64,000 bases of DNA from Dillenia suffruticosa (GCA_033439265.1 JAVTVX010000009.1:11745109-11809108), one strand, 5' to 3'; shown: positions 44,885-56,829, counted from the stretch's first letter. Notes: generated by a model not told the origin, from the letters alone. A program made the numbers and translations.

Positions 44885-46750
44885 ATTAAATTGGGGTATA
44901 TGACAAATTTGCCTATCTTACATTGGGAATATGCATTATTGACTGCAGTTTACATCCTCAGCTGTGTTCCATCAAAATCCATAGTCAATACCCTTTATGA
45001 GTTTTCGATAGGGAAGCAACCTGACCTTAGCCACTCAAGACCATAGGATGTGCTACGTATATTCATGATTCTTCACATGCACGCTACAAGTTAGACCCAC
45101 AAGGAAAGAAGTGTATTTTTATAAAATCGATTGGAACTTTACTTTCTATGAGATGGATGAGTATAGTGGCTCAGCTGACCCTGGAGGCGGGACTTGAGAA
45201 CTCATTACAGATCTTGGTTTTAGTAGGAGTGGGCCATCTAGAGGTGATGATGTTTCTCCTCTTCGTAGGAATAGTTACAAATACGTACCTAAATGTTGTT
45301 TCCCAACAAAGGGTGAGACCCTATTTGCGACTCCTTAGCATGATAAGGAGTATAAAACAGTCCAGGAGGCTCTTGAGAGTTCTGCAAAGGTCATGGTTGA
45401 AATGATATAATCAATGAGAATCAATGGAGTCTGAGACCTAGTTGATTTATCTGAGTGCAGAAAGACCATTGAGAACAAGTAGGTTCTAAATATCAAGAGA
45501 AAGGTCGATAAATCGATGAAGAGGTATAAGTCTCGTCTGGTAACCAAGGGTTACACTTAGACTAAGGGCAAGGACGATGAGAAAACTTTCTTCCCAATAG
45601 TTAAATTTACCTTGATCTGTTTACTTTTAGCAATTGTTGCCGACATGGATCTGGAGTTACATCAGATGGACGTTAAAACTACCCTCCTAAATATATGTTT
45701 GGATAAGGAGATCTACATAGAGTAGGCACCTAGTTTTGTTTCTGTAGGTTAAGAGGATAAGGTCTGTCAATTTCGGGAGTCGATTTATGGCCTTATGCAA
45801 TCATCCAAGTAGTGGTATCGAGATTTCATGAGGAGGTGATATCTTACAGTTTCGTAATGATCGAGGAGGATCATTGTATCCATCAAACATTTTCTTCTAA
45901 CTCTTTTGTGATCATGTCATTATATATGAATGACATTCTATTGGCTGTGAGCAATAGAGAGTATCTGATGACCATAAAAATAGTGAATGTTAAGTTTTGA
46001 TATGAAAGATATGGGTAAGACTCAGTTTATTCTTGGTATTAGCATCAAGAGGGATCACTCGAGATTGAAACCCCAAGATACTCCTATCATTAAGGTAAGA
46101 GCTTGAGTCTTGACATGTGCCATAAGACCCAGAAGAAATAAGGGAGATGATAAACCAGTGTGACGGGCAATCTGATGTACGCAAGGTTGTGTATACGATC
46201 AGACACTTGTTTTGCAATCAGTCTAGTGAGTAGATATCAATCGAATCCTAGAAAAAACCACTAGAAAGCGGTAAAAAGATTCTAAGATATTTCAAGAAAA
46301 CTACGAATCTCTCCTTGTGTTACAGAGGAGGTGATTTACATTTCGTTAGGTATTCAGCTATCGACTGGGGTGAGATATCTGGTTTTGCTATCATACTCAA
46401 TAATGATACCATTTCTTGGAGCAACGAGAAGCAAACCTATCTTTATCTATCTATGATAGTGGCTGAGCTTGTGGCATGCTTAGCTCTAGTTCAAAAGAAT
46501 GTTTGGCTCCGAAGATTTTTGGATAACTTAAGCATTATAGCAAATATCAGGAGGCTAAAAATGTTTTATTGTGATACTCAGACCCCTATTGCCTAAACCA
46601 AAGATCCTAAGTATCACGGCAGCACCAAACATATTGATACCATATACCATTTTGTGAGAGACATCATCGAGAAAGGTGATATGACAATCAAATATATTTC
46701 CATACATAGTATGGTGGCTGATCCCTTCACTAAACACATTATCAGGATTC
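44885..46750 (+). pseudogene. Ty1/copia pol relic: integrase end, RT, RNase H
   Basis: Parts in order: the C-terminal side of the integrase region (LPILHWEYALLTAVYILSCV near 44905-44980, in the position of the usual LPxxFWGEA motif); reverse transcriptase about 45410-46000 with YKSRLVTKGYT, MDLELHQMDVKTTLLN and SLYMNDILLAV, the copia form of the catalytic loop; RNase H about 46310-46740 with SAIDWGEISGFAIIL, WSNEKQTYLYLSMIVAE and SMVADPFTKHI. The order integrase before RT is diagnostic of Ty1/copia. The 5' part is missing at the junction with the family F LTR. Broken many times. Confidence 0.88.
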
Positions 46751-48500
46751 CTTTGTTGGACATAAGAAATCATTGTGTTTACATGTACTTTGACATTTCT
46801 CATATGTACTATAATGATATTTTGATGGTTATTGTTATATAAATGACATATGTGTATTATTCAGTCATTTATTTATTACAACTATTTGTTGTGATATAGT
46901 CTATGATGTGATATGATAAAATATATGTCACACAATTGAGATTCACTCCTCTTACACAACTGACCACCTCTAGTTCTGAGTAAGTAGGGATGAGACGGTT
47001 TCAAGTCATAAGAGGTTTTGAGAGTAGCTCTGCTAGAGTATAAGTTACCCTGATACATGTTCAAGAAGAGATTATATGCGATATGACTGACATAGTCATA
47101 CCCACATCCGCCTGTAAATAGTGAGATTTGAGATCTCAATATCACCTCTATTTAGTGATAATGTCTATGAACTACTCTATCTGAGATCTTTATGTAAAGT
47201 TTTATATATAGCCTAAGTTTCATACCAGTACAGTGTTAGAGAAATATGACATATGTCCTTGTAGAGATATGGGAATAACACTGTAACACGTATTTTATAC
47301 CGCGTGTGATAAATCAACCATGAGATAATAAGAACTATTATTTGAGATGATAATGTCATCTTGATCCCCGTGCCCACTCTATAAGACACGAGACCCATTG
47401 GATGGGCCCACCAATACTTTTATTACTTTTGGTTATTTCTTAAAGACTTGGTTCAATGTATGCAAATTTAGTTTACTTACCAATGGTCTCGAAGATATGA
47501 CATCTGTGGGACAAGTCTAGAAAAATAACTAAATTGAGATGGATAGATTCTAATTAGGAAAAGGAAAGTCAATCGACATTACATTATTATATAGTATTCA
47601 CCGATTGACCTGTTATATTTATCTATATTGCGATTTGAATATAATAGTGAATACATACTCAAGTAATAATTAAAGATCACTTTTAATGAGAAAAGTGGTT
47701 AGATGGATGTAATGCATTAAATTTCGGGTACAACGAGTTCTTTTTATACTAATGGTGGTTTCTCAATCATATTAATAGGTGTATCAAGAAATCTTTATTT
47801 GCAGGTGTACTCGCCAATCGCATAACATTCAACCCTATATGAAAATCTAGTAGGGTGATGTGCAAAATCGTATAAGTTATGATTTTGTAATGGATGTAAA
47901 ATGCTATCGTGTGCAAATGAAAAATATTGATTAATATGTCCACAGGGGCATTTTACCAAATGTTAAAATTTAAATTTAAAATGTGAATTATGGGATAATG
48001 GATGGTTATCCATTATCCCCAACTGCTTAATAACTCTTCCTCTCTCTCTCTCCAATATGTTAGTGGGAACCTCTCTTCTTACTTGAGATGTGGATAATTC
48101 AAATGTGTTTTTGAATTAACAAGGATTACTATACATATTGTTGAGTGAAAAACAATTGAGGCAATTGAGAATTACTAAAAGAGTGAGATTAATTTCTAAG
48201 TGTGAGAAATAAGAGGGTATTGAAAAAATTTCGAGTAAAAAATTTTCTCCCGTCATTAAAATCACTGGATTTAGAGTTAAGATATTGTGATACAGTGATA
48301 GTGATTCAATTTCGTGATCACTATCCTGATTGTACGCTTTGGTCGAGAATTCAGAATCATAAATTTTTTGAAAGTCTACGCATCAAAATACGACCTGAAA
48401 AATTTTGATGATTTAATTTTCATGTATCTACATGTGCATACATGTAAAATAAATCTAACATTTCCAATTCAATTCGGTTTGAATCGTTGCTTTCCTTGTT
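46751..48500 (+). mobile_element. Probable 3' untranslated region and LTR of the copia relic
   Basis: No coding sequence. It follows the RNase H region directly and shows features common after copia pol: short transcript-like AT-rich text, CATGGGCCCACC-like phrases near 47400 and a CT-rich tract near 48040. A clean LTR start or purine tract was not found, so borders and identity are uncertain. Confidence 0.35.
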
Positions 48501-48795
48501 TACAAATATCGCGTTCTCGTTCAGCTTCATAAGGAAGAGCCTCGAATGTTGCTTGTTCGATTACAAGTTTCATTGGAGAATGGGCTTGAATTTGTTAGGC
48601 TTAAGCTTGAGATTATACCTGCACTAGAGAATGGGAATGAATGTAGTCTTGGATTAACTGGGCTTACTTGAGAATGGACATGGTTGTTCTGCCAACTCTA
48701 GTAATTATCCTAATTACCTTTTATATTGAGTGGTCTGACTTTAATGAATTATTTTACCTATCTTCCAATTTGAATTTGCTTTTTCTCAAAACAAG
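48501..48795. other. Short unassigned spacer
   Basis: About 300 bp with no gene or repeat recognised. A phrase GAGAATGGRCWTG recurs three times between 48570 and 48680. Confidence 0.4.
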
Positions 48796-49390
48796 CACTA
48801 CAAAAAAACACGGTTTTAGCCACGGATTTTCGTGACTGAAAAAATTCATCGCTATTTTGCAATGAATTTAGCGACAAAAACTTTTTTGTAACTAATTTGC
48901 CACAAAATTTACGACGAAAAAGAAGTCGTGGCTAAATTAGTGACAGACACATCATTCGTAGTAAAATTCGTCGCTAATTAGTGACCAAAAAATTTTCGTG
49001 GCTAAATTCGTCGCTAATTGGCGACAAAAAAGTTTTCGTTGCAAATTTCGTCGCTAAATAGCTCGTGGTTAAATTTTGCCACGGATTTAAAATCTATCGC
49101 AAAATTTAATCTTTTTTAAATAGAATTTTATTTTTTTACTTTTATTTTTATTTTATTAATATGTTATATTTAAGTTAAAAATTAATTTAGCGACGGATTT
49201 GTTTTCCGTCGCTAGACGAAAATCCCAATCCATCGCTAAATTTTTTATATATAATTAAATAAAATATAATATTAATATAATATTTAAATTAAAAAATTAA
49301 TTTAGCAATGACGAAATTTATCCGTTGGTAATTTAGCAACGGATTTCCAAATCGGTCGCTGAATTAGCGATGGATTTCCAAATCGGTCGC
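48796..49390 (+). repeat. Left TIR and subterminal repeats of CACTA element
   Basis: TIR followed by about a dozen copies of units of the form TCGTCGCTAATTAGTGAC in both orientations, the probable transposase-binding sites. Confidence 0.8.
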
Positions 49391-49717
49391 TGAATTTAAT
49401 TTTTTTTAATTAAAATTTTATTATATTTTAATTTTATTTTATTAATTTATATTAACAAATCATATTATTATTTTATAATATTTTAATTTACATTTTATTT
49501 TATTTATTATATTTCATTTTTTTAGAAGAATAATGTTATTTAATTCTTAAAAAAAACCATATATTTTATTTTATTTAAATTATATATTTTTTTTAATTAA
49601 TTTATTATTTTTTTTCTTTTTTTGTTTGATTTAATATTTTTTATTATTGTATAGGTAATTTTATTTTATTTGTATTATTTTATTCAATATTAGAAATTTT
49701 TTAATTAAATATTAATC

Positions 49718-49855
49718 CGTCAGGACAGGGCGCGAGCCTACGCGGGCGCCAGCGCATGCACGCACGGGCGCCTGCCTGCCTGGGCACCCGTGCCTACTGG
49801 GGCGTGCCTGCCTGGGCGCCCGGGCATCTAGGCGCGAGCCTGCCCACCCTTCATT
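49718..49855. repeat. Left GC-rich island in CACTA element
   Basis: About 135 bp of GC-rich sequence with repeated GGGCGCC, GCCTGCCTG and CGCGAGCCT. It contrasts sharply with flanks that are nearly pure A and T. Counterpart of 50628-50768. Confidence 0.75.
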
Positions 49856-49894
49856 ATTTTAATACTAAAAAAACAAGATAAAATGTTGTTGAAA

Positions 49895-49948
49895 GGATTC
49901 GAAGCTTAGATCTCGAATTTGAACGGAAAATATATCACCACTATACCA
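49895..49948 (-). promoter_or_regulatory. tRNA-like A and B boxes (minus strand) in CACTA element
   Basis: On the minus strand TGGTATAGTGG (A-box form) starts at 49948 and GCTTCGAATCC (B-box form) starts 43 nt later at 49905, the spacing found in tRNA genes. No acceptor stem is visible, so it is not a tRNA gene. It may be a relic of an RNA polymerase III promoter. Confidence 0.45.
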
Positions 49949-50519
49949 CCGCTTAGTTGTGTGATAATATATTTGTTTTTCTTCCTCCTCATTTGTTTTC
50001 TATTCTCACTTTTTTTTTCCTTTCTCTTATTCTCATCTCTATTTGGGTTTTTTACCTTTCTATTCTTATTATTTATATATAATAATTATATTGAAATTTC
50101 TTATATATTCAAACGAATAAAAATATTTTGTGATTAAATATATAGATTTTTTAAATTATTAATATATTATAATTTATTTATAATTATAATTTTATATTTT
50201 TGAGATGTAATCCATTTTTAAATTATGGATTAAAAAAATAAAATAAAAGAAAAAAGAAGAAATTAAAATATAATATTAATATATTTTTTAATTAATTTAT
50301 TATTTTATTTTAAATTAGTATTTTATTATTTTTTATTTTATTAAAAATTATCATATTTATTATTTTTAATTAATATTATTTTAGGTTGGTGGTATAAATA
50401 AAAAATGTTATTATATTTATTATTTTAAATTGTTATTATATATCATTTTATTATTATTAGAAAAATGTGAAAGAAAGATAATAAATAATAATAAAAAAAT
50501 TATATCACATAATATTCTT

Positions 50520-50589
50520 TGGTTTGATGGTTTACAGGTTTATGCTTATACGTATGCGTGTAGGAGTTCGCAGTTCACAGTTCGAATCT
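50520..50589 (+). promoter_or_regulatory. tRNA-like A and B boxes (plus strand) in CACTA element
   Basis: TGGTTTGATGG at 50520-50530 resembles an A box, and AGTTCGAATCT at 50579-50589 a B box, with 59 nt between their starts. The pair faces outward, opposite to the pair at 49895-49948. Fit to the A box is weaker than on the left. Confidence 0.35.
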
Positions 50590-50627
50590 CGGTGGAGGCA
50601 GAAGGCAAAGCGGCATTTTCCAACAAT

Positions 50628-50768
50628 TAAGAGCTGACGCTGGAGCGCCTGCACGGGGGTGCTGGCTCGGGCGGGCAGGCAGCTTGCAGGCTGGTGTTGG
50701 CTCGGGCGGGTGGGGCCATCTAGGCACATGCTCGCTCGGGTGGGCAAGGGCGGCACGTGCGCTCCCTG
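50628..50768. repeat. Right GC-rich island in CACTA element
   Basis: About 140 bp rich in GGCTCGGGCGGG and GGCAGGCAGC, partly the reverse complement of the left island (GCCTGCCTGCC). Reading frames across it come from the composition and are not genes. Confidence 0.75.
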
Positions 50769-51239
50769 GACATTTCGACGAATTTGGAAATTTGGAATCA
50801 GCGACGGATTCCAAATCCGTCACTAAATTCAGTGACAGATTTTTTTATTCGTCACTAAATTAGGGACGGATAATTTTTCGACGGACATTTTATTCCTTAA
50901 ATTAGCAACGGATTTTAGCGACAAAAATTATCTCTCGCTAAATTTAACGACAAATTTTAGATTTTCGTCACTAAATTTAGTAACGGATTTTTTTATGTCG
51001 CTAATTTAACGACAGATAATTTTTCGTCGCTAAATTTTATGACCAATTTTAGTGACGAAAAATTATTTGTCGCTAAATTTAGCGACAGATTTCTAATTTT
51101 CGTAGCTAAATTTTTGTGACGTATTATTAGTGACGAAAAATTTTTCGTCGCTAAATCCGTTGCTAATGTTTTTAGCGACGAATTTTTTTAAAATTTTAAT
51201 CGCTAAATTAGTGGCTAAGAGGCTCTTTTTTTTGTAGTG
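50769..51239 (-). repeat. Right subterminal repeats and TIR of CACTA element
   Basis: Array of GTCGCTAAATTTAGCGAC-type units ending in GGCTCTTTTTTTTGTAGTG, the right terminus. Confidence 0.82.
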
Positions 51240-52800
51240 GAGAAAGTTGTATATCTTTATTTTATCTTTCCAAGACAATTTGAATCGAGATAATTAGAGT
51301 TTCTTAACTCAAGATTCGAATTTTTTAGATAACTCTAACATTATTTCCTAACTTAGTACCCCAATTTCAGCTGTGTTCCCACTATTTGTAGGCTAAATCT
51401 AAAGAAGTGATGAGCCAGAGATTTATAACCCAATCTTTAAGCTATCTAATGCATCAAAAATTGCCATAATATTTTGTTGTCCAAAATGTTCATTTTTGCC
51501 CTTTGATGCACATTCTCCTGACTTCATTGTTTTTCACTCCATTTCAATTCTGAAACAATATTTTATTATTTGAGTAATTAAATCCAAAACACATGCAGAG
51601 TTCAAGAAATTAAATTCAAAATATATGCATAAAATGTATTTATTAAATACTCTCACGTATGAATATTTGTTTGCCCTTAAGCAAAAACTATAGGACAATT
51701 TAAAGATAATACTACAACACAACCAAAAGTTAAAATTTAGGTTTTTAAAATGCCAAAACCAATCATCAGACATCATGATCATACACTTTGAAACCATAGT
51801 ATGTGTGTACATGACCCATATGAAAATTAGCATCAACGAAACATGAAATGAAAATTATCTTTTAAGTAAGAGGTTAGTTTTCAAAATCAATCATTTTTGG
51901 GTGCTGCATCTGCCTTCTTTTCAAACCATCTCTCCACTAATGGAATCAATACATAAAATATAGATCAAAAAGTCCTCATTCGGTTATAATAGGGGTTGCA
52001 TATCCTTAAGCAAGATAAGTGAAACAATGGATGACATGGATAATAAAAATACACTTCAACTTTGATGAATTATGAATTTATTTCCAACGGTTTTGTCCCT
52101 TTTTTCGATTTTGTTAAAGTATCCTTCAATGAATAATCACTCATGAATGTAAAGCATGCTTCAAATTTTCTCCTCTTTTTTGTTTTTTTCTTCCGATCAA
52201 CTATTGCTCCAACAATGAATGATAATCTCAATTTACTTTGCTTGAAAACTTCAATAATGAATAAAGGGGGAAGTGTGAACATGGTGAATGTGATGAATTG
52301 AAAATATTTGCTTAAATGTTGAATTATGCAACCTCTCTAGCAAAAACAAGGGTATGGAAGAAAAAGTGTTCATTGATAGTCATTTATCGGTTCAAAGGTT
52401 TAGAACTTATTTAATATGATTACAAAAAAAAAAAAAAAAAGCCCATCAATTTAAAGCTACGAAGTGAGCAACTAGCTCAAATGATCTGAAGAAAAATGCC
52501 TAAATCATCTCTTAGCCATATGTATGAATTTTTTAATTTTTCTTCAAGTGTTTATCAAATTGGCTGTAGAGCAAAATCATAGAGTGATATATTCTCTTGC
52601 TTTCAAAAAAATTGTGTTTATTTATTTCAAGTCCTAAAGGTAACGGCTCCTATAGTTATTGTGAAAAAAAAAATCATTTTATTTATTTGAAGTTCTAAAA
52701 AATTAGGGTATACTAACTTTAGATTTCTAAAGCACAATGTACGGATGTAGTTTTAAAACACTTTTGGCATGCTCTAGCATTTAAGTGAAAACAAATATTT
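51240..52800. other. Unassigned AT-rich DNA
   Basis: No supported gene. A frame of about 70 codons on the minus strand at 52070-52282 is lysine-rich in its middle but has no recognisable domain. A run of about 18 A lies at 52423-52440. Confidence 0.4.
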
Positions 52801-52845
52801 TGAAATTCCTACCCCCACGCTTAAAATGAACAATGTCCTGGTGTT
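52801..52845 (-). other. Possible gypsy (Athila/Tat-like) purine-tract region
   Basis: On the minus strand the sequence includes GGACATTGTTCATTTTAAG followed by CGTGGGGGTAGG. Phrases of the form 'gaggacattgtt...aagtgtgggggtagg' are common at the 3' end of the internal region of plant Athila/Tat gypsy elements. No coding domain is attached, so this is recognition from memory of one short motif. Confidence 0.35.
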
Positions 52846-54195
52846 CCGAAAAACAAAAGAATAACAAGGATAAGATTAGAGTACTCGAATAGGGTGAGAT
52901 GAACTATGCATCCGAGTAGAAAACTGTATCTTTCATCTAGTCTGGTCCACTCCTATGTATGTCGTGCATTATTTAATCCTGGCCATCAATGAGGAAAGGA
53001 TCTTAAGAAATGAAATTGCCTAAAACCAAAGGAAATCTTTGAGAAGAATAAATAAATGAAAAAAAAAAAAAAAGATAAGGATAAGAGGTAGTTGTAAAAA
53101 ATGTTATCAAGGGGTCTATCTCCTCCATCCCATCACCTTTCACCTTAGGATTCGGTTCAATAGTGTACTCGTCAAGTCAAGTCATGCTATGTATCCGAAT
53201 TTAAGTCCCCATTTTTGGATCTGGCTATTTGGAAACTTGCCAGCCTAGAGACAGCTTGGATCAGCTAGAGTGGTCCACACTATGCACCTCATGGGAGGAG
53301 TTCATGGGATTGTTGAGTTGATCTCTTGCCGCGAGGAAGGAGACAACTTCTTCCATTGGTGTAGATGAGAGGAATCTATTTTGAAGAACCCTGCCCATTG
53401 TCCACTTCAATTTATTACGTTCACTGGTACTCTAATCCTCATGTCGGTGTAATGCATTCTTGAAGTGCATGAAGTTTATACATGTTAATACCCTTTTATT
53501 GCTCTGGTTTTCATTCAATTTTGTATAATATTTGAATAATCTCACTAGGTTTTCATTTATTTATTGTTAGAAATCATCTGGAGTTGATAAAACATGGAAT
53601 GAATGCTAGAACATAGAAGGCTTGTGCAAAGAGACCATATTTCCTTGAGGCAACTGATTGCAGTTGCACTAATTTAGGCATTGTTGCACTGACTCAGAAA
53701 TACTTTCGAATTATGAGCATGGAGCGCTCTGACCTATTGCCTTCTAATTTCTTCCTAATGCTCTAAATAAACGGATTTTTAGTAACATTATATATTGCTT
53801 AGTACCCTAGTTGAATATTCTTAGGGGAGAACATAAATATGTAGAGGGAGAATTAAAGGAACTTTTTGCCATTCTAGAGAGAGATAACAAGGAGGCAAGG
53901 AGAGAGAAATATTTCCAGAAAAAAGGGGGTTTTTTCTGTTCTTCTTCCCTTGATGTTTTCTTCTAATTTTAATTGTATTTTTCTCTTCATGAGTAGCTAA
54001 TTTCCTTAGTCAGTAGCTCTCTATTGTAGAAACTATATTTGATTAAATATTAACTGCAATAGTGTTAATTTTATTCATATGAGTTGCTTGATCATCATTT
54101 GATTAATACTATCTATTTAACTTGCCATCTTTTGATTGTTGGTTATTCATAATACTAAACGAAAGGAATTATTATGAGTAGATCTTGAGGTAATC
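52846..54195. other. Unassigned DNA, possibly old gypsy LTR remnants
   Basis: No gene is seen. The stretch 53900-54195 (CTTCATGAGTAGCTAATTTC, then a description-poor AT-rich run ending GATCTTGAGGTAAT) recalls leader or LTR text of Athila-like elements but no termini were found. A run of about 16-18 A lies near 53058-53073. Confidence 0.3.
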
Positions 54196-56546
54196 TGTGG
54201 CACCGAAAAAAAAAAGGGGAAAATCAAAAGTCACTTTCCCAACTCCCTTTCCCTTATTTCTCTCCTGGCACTCTCTCTCATCTTTCGTCCCCAATCTCTC
54301 CCTCTCTGTTTCTCTTATTCTCTCCCTCTCCCGATTTTCTCTCTCTCTCTCTCCCGCTCATGTGTGACAGCTTCTTCTCTCCTGCGAGCGCGACCACCTC
54401 TTCTTCATTCCTCGAGCGCGACAGAGCTCTGTCTCCCTCGCCTGTTCGTGCGTGGTGCTGCTCTTTGCCAAGAACCTTGCTGCAATCCCCATTGAGGCCC
54501 CAACTCGGCAGTCATCATTAGGCCCTCGAGAACCCTAGCCGAGATTTCGATTCATTCCCTACACATGTGGTATGAATTTCTGATTGATAGATTCTAGGGT
54601 TTCAATTTCCTTTGGTGATTGAACCTAAATACTAAACTTTGCTTCAAATTGGAAGCATTGCAGGTCCCAGAATGAATTGAATGGCACACGGATGCTAGAC
54701 CTGCGAAAACCCTAAGCCTTTGTGAATCTGCACTCCCTTCTCTGCACAGGTAAGAACAATTCTCTGATCAATAGTTTAGGGGTTTTGATTCTCTTGAAAA
54801 TTATGGTTAATTGCTAAAGTGTGCTTCAGTTTGAAAACATTAGAGGAGTTTGGACCGAGTTGTAGGCACACGGACGCTAGGGTTTCAAGCTGCGCAAATC
54901 ATAGGTGAGAGAATTTCTAAGTGCCTTCAAAAATAGTTCGAGTGTAAGCTATTTAAGATGAGAGAATGTATTAAGGTTTATGATTTGTACTATCTCAAAA
55001 TTGTTATTATTGATTTAAGAAGAACCATTAGAGTTTGAAAGGAAATCCCTTAAGTATAGATAGGGTATAGAGAGTGGATACCCTCTCTAAAGGTGAGTGG
55101 ATGGTTCATTATGTTATAAATGAGTAAATGAGTATAAATTCTTTTATGAAATGTTTTGAATGATTTTTCACAAGTATTATATGAAATTATTTGTGATTGT
55201 GGGATGTTTGGAATGGAAGTTTGAATTACAAATGCATCATATGTAATTATTAATGAATCTGTGCCATTTGCATTTGATATTGGATTTGTGAATGCTTGTA
55301 GCATGAATTTCGGAATTTGTTTGATGAAACATGGTACATTGACTGTAATTTGAATGATTGTGAAATGATGGTGCACGAGTGTAATGGCTATAGTCATTCT
55401 CTCTACGGAGCGACCCGACGGGGTGACGTGGGTGGGGTTTTATTGCGAGAGAGGTGTACGCAGCCTCTTCTCTGCCATGTCAGACTATCCGGATTGCACC
55501 TCGGTGAGGTACGAGCCAACGCCAAGGAAGGGGATAGTGTTTGGAAATACTGAAATTGAAAACCTCTTGGCAGGCTTCTATCTAGGTTCGGCCAAACTCA
55601 GGACGGAAGTGATTTCGATGGGACCCTTATGATTTTCTAAAAGAATAATTGATGTGGATGCATAATTTGTGAACTACCTGATTTATTGAGGATGCTTTTA
55701 CATATAAAGTGTTGTTTACGAGATATGTTTTGACTTTCCTACATTCACCCCTCATTTATCACACAATCACACCATTGCACTCCACTCACTGAGTATTCCC
55801 TAATACTCACCCCTCTTTTCATATTTTACAGAGGATACTTAGTGCGGAGATTGCATGGGGATTGAAGCTTGCAAAGGATTTTTGCTATTTTGTGTAGGCA
55901 TTACAGTGATGTAGGGTTATTTTAGTTGATTTGGAAATCCATGAAAGGGAAGACTTGTATAATTCTTTTGGTATGGATTTAATTAATACTTGTTTCGTAT
56001 ATGGGAGCAAGTATTGATGGAATCCTTACATAGTTTGTGTTGGAATTCATACGAAACTTGTTCATTTTCTCTTACTCTCATTTGGGACATTTGGATTGAA
56101 ATTCTGAGTTTCGATACTTTCTTTTGGATTTGTGAAGTTCTGTACATCCCATACCGCTTGGATTTTACTGATGCTATCTCGTTTCTTTGTGCGAGTGTTA
56201 GTGAAATTCTGCGATTATGATTTGGGACTTCTTTGGTTTTAAATGTTTTAATTGTGTTGAGAATTCTGGAACAGCCGAGATGGCCAATTTTTGCATGCAT
56301 GCATGTACAGGAACCCCCGCCCCATTTGTGTGTCGACGCATACTCGTGTGTACAGGGATGGACCAGATGGGTACTTTACATGTGTATTATTATATGATTT
56401 TCCTATTTCTGATGGAGTTGTGTATTGGATGAGTTGTTGAACTGATTTGTAGCCTTGCGGAGTTCCGGTATATGGGGAGGTTCTGCCCGTGTATCGAGAC
56501 AATGCGGCGGCTATTGCGTGGTCAATCCGAAGATCTTGGTGTGACA
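54196..56546 (+). repeat. 5' LTR of element D (2.35 kb)
   Basis: Starts TGTGGCACCGAAAAAA and ends CTTGGTGTGACA. Contents in order: pyrimidine-rich leader (54240-54360); donor-like CTGCACAGGTAAGAAC near 54742; second donor-like AATCATAGGTGAGAG near 54897; the block GACCCGACGGGGTGACG near 55410; the paired box at 55782-55815; acceptor-like TTCATATTTTACAGAGG near 55818-55834. Confidence 0.92.
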
Positions 56547-56553
56547 GCTTTAT

Positions 56554-56565
56554 TGGTATCAGAGC
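56554..56565 (+). other. Primer-binding site of element D
   Basis: TGGTATCAGAGC, a perfect complement of the 3' end of plant initiator tRNA-Met, 7 nt after the LTR end. Confidence 0.95.
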
Positions 56566-56829
56566 CAGGTTCATGATTTTAAATGTTTAAAAGGTTGATG
56601 GTTTTGAAACGTTTTCAATTGTTTCCAAATGTCCCGAAAGTTTTTTTTTTAAGGATTTTGAAATCTTTTAAGAGTCTCCGGATAATGTACAGAGTCTTCC
56701 CTGGATTTCTTAGTAAATTAGAAACATTCTTTTTAGGGGATTAAGTATTAGCCTTCGTTTAACTCCTTGATTTAATCATAACTTCTTATTGTGTAGATCA
56801 CTATGTGTCCATGAAGGAGAAAGAGGAAT

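Larger units (their letters stand above)
48796..51239. mobile_element. Non-autonomous CACTA transposon (2.44 kb, fold-back)
   Basis: Terminal inverted repeats begin CACTACAAAAAAA at both ends (48796 and, on the minus strand, 51239). Adjacent trinucleotides are AAG and GAG, a 2 of 3 match to the 3-bp duplication of this superfamily. The outer 300-450 bp at each end are arrays of GTCGCTAAATT and GACGAAAAATT units in mirrored orientation. There is no transposase reading frame. The interior is AT-rich apart from two GC-rich islands, each next to a tRNA-like box pair, so the whole element is roughly mirror symmetric. It would depend on a transposase supplied elsewhere. Confidence 0.88.

Noticed and set aside
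49895-49948. A true tRNA gene
   Set aside because: A and B boxes are present at tRNA spacing but no acceptor stem, anticodon arm or terminator can be drawn.
49919-50137. Hydrophobic 72-codon frame resembling a membrane segment
   Set aside because: A product of T-rich DNA inside the non-autonomous CACTA element; no conserved feature.
50532-50823. Proline- and alanine-rich frames on the minus strand
   Set aside because: They lie over the GC-rich island and depend on its composition.
52070-52282. 70-codon minus-strand frame with a basic middle part
   Set aside because: No recognisable domain, no start context and no related copy in the window; it may be a trace of an old element.
55317-55632. 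Frames in the LTRs of element D (also 62916-63198, 55983-56574 and 63549-63998)
   Set aside because: They are shared by both LTRs only because the LTRs are near-identical; they overlap on both strands and lie in the putative leader intron.
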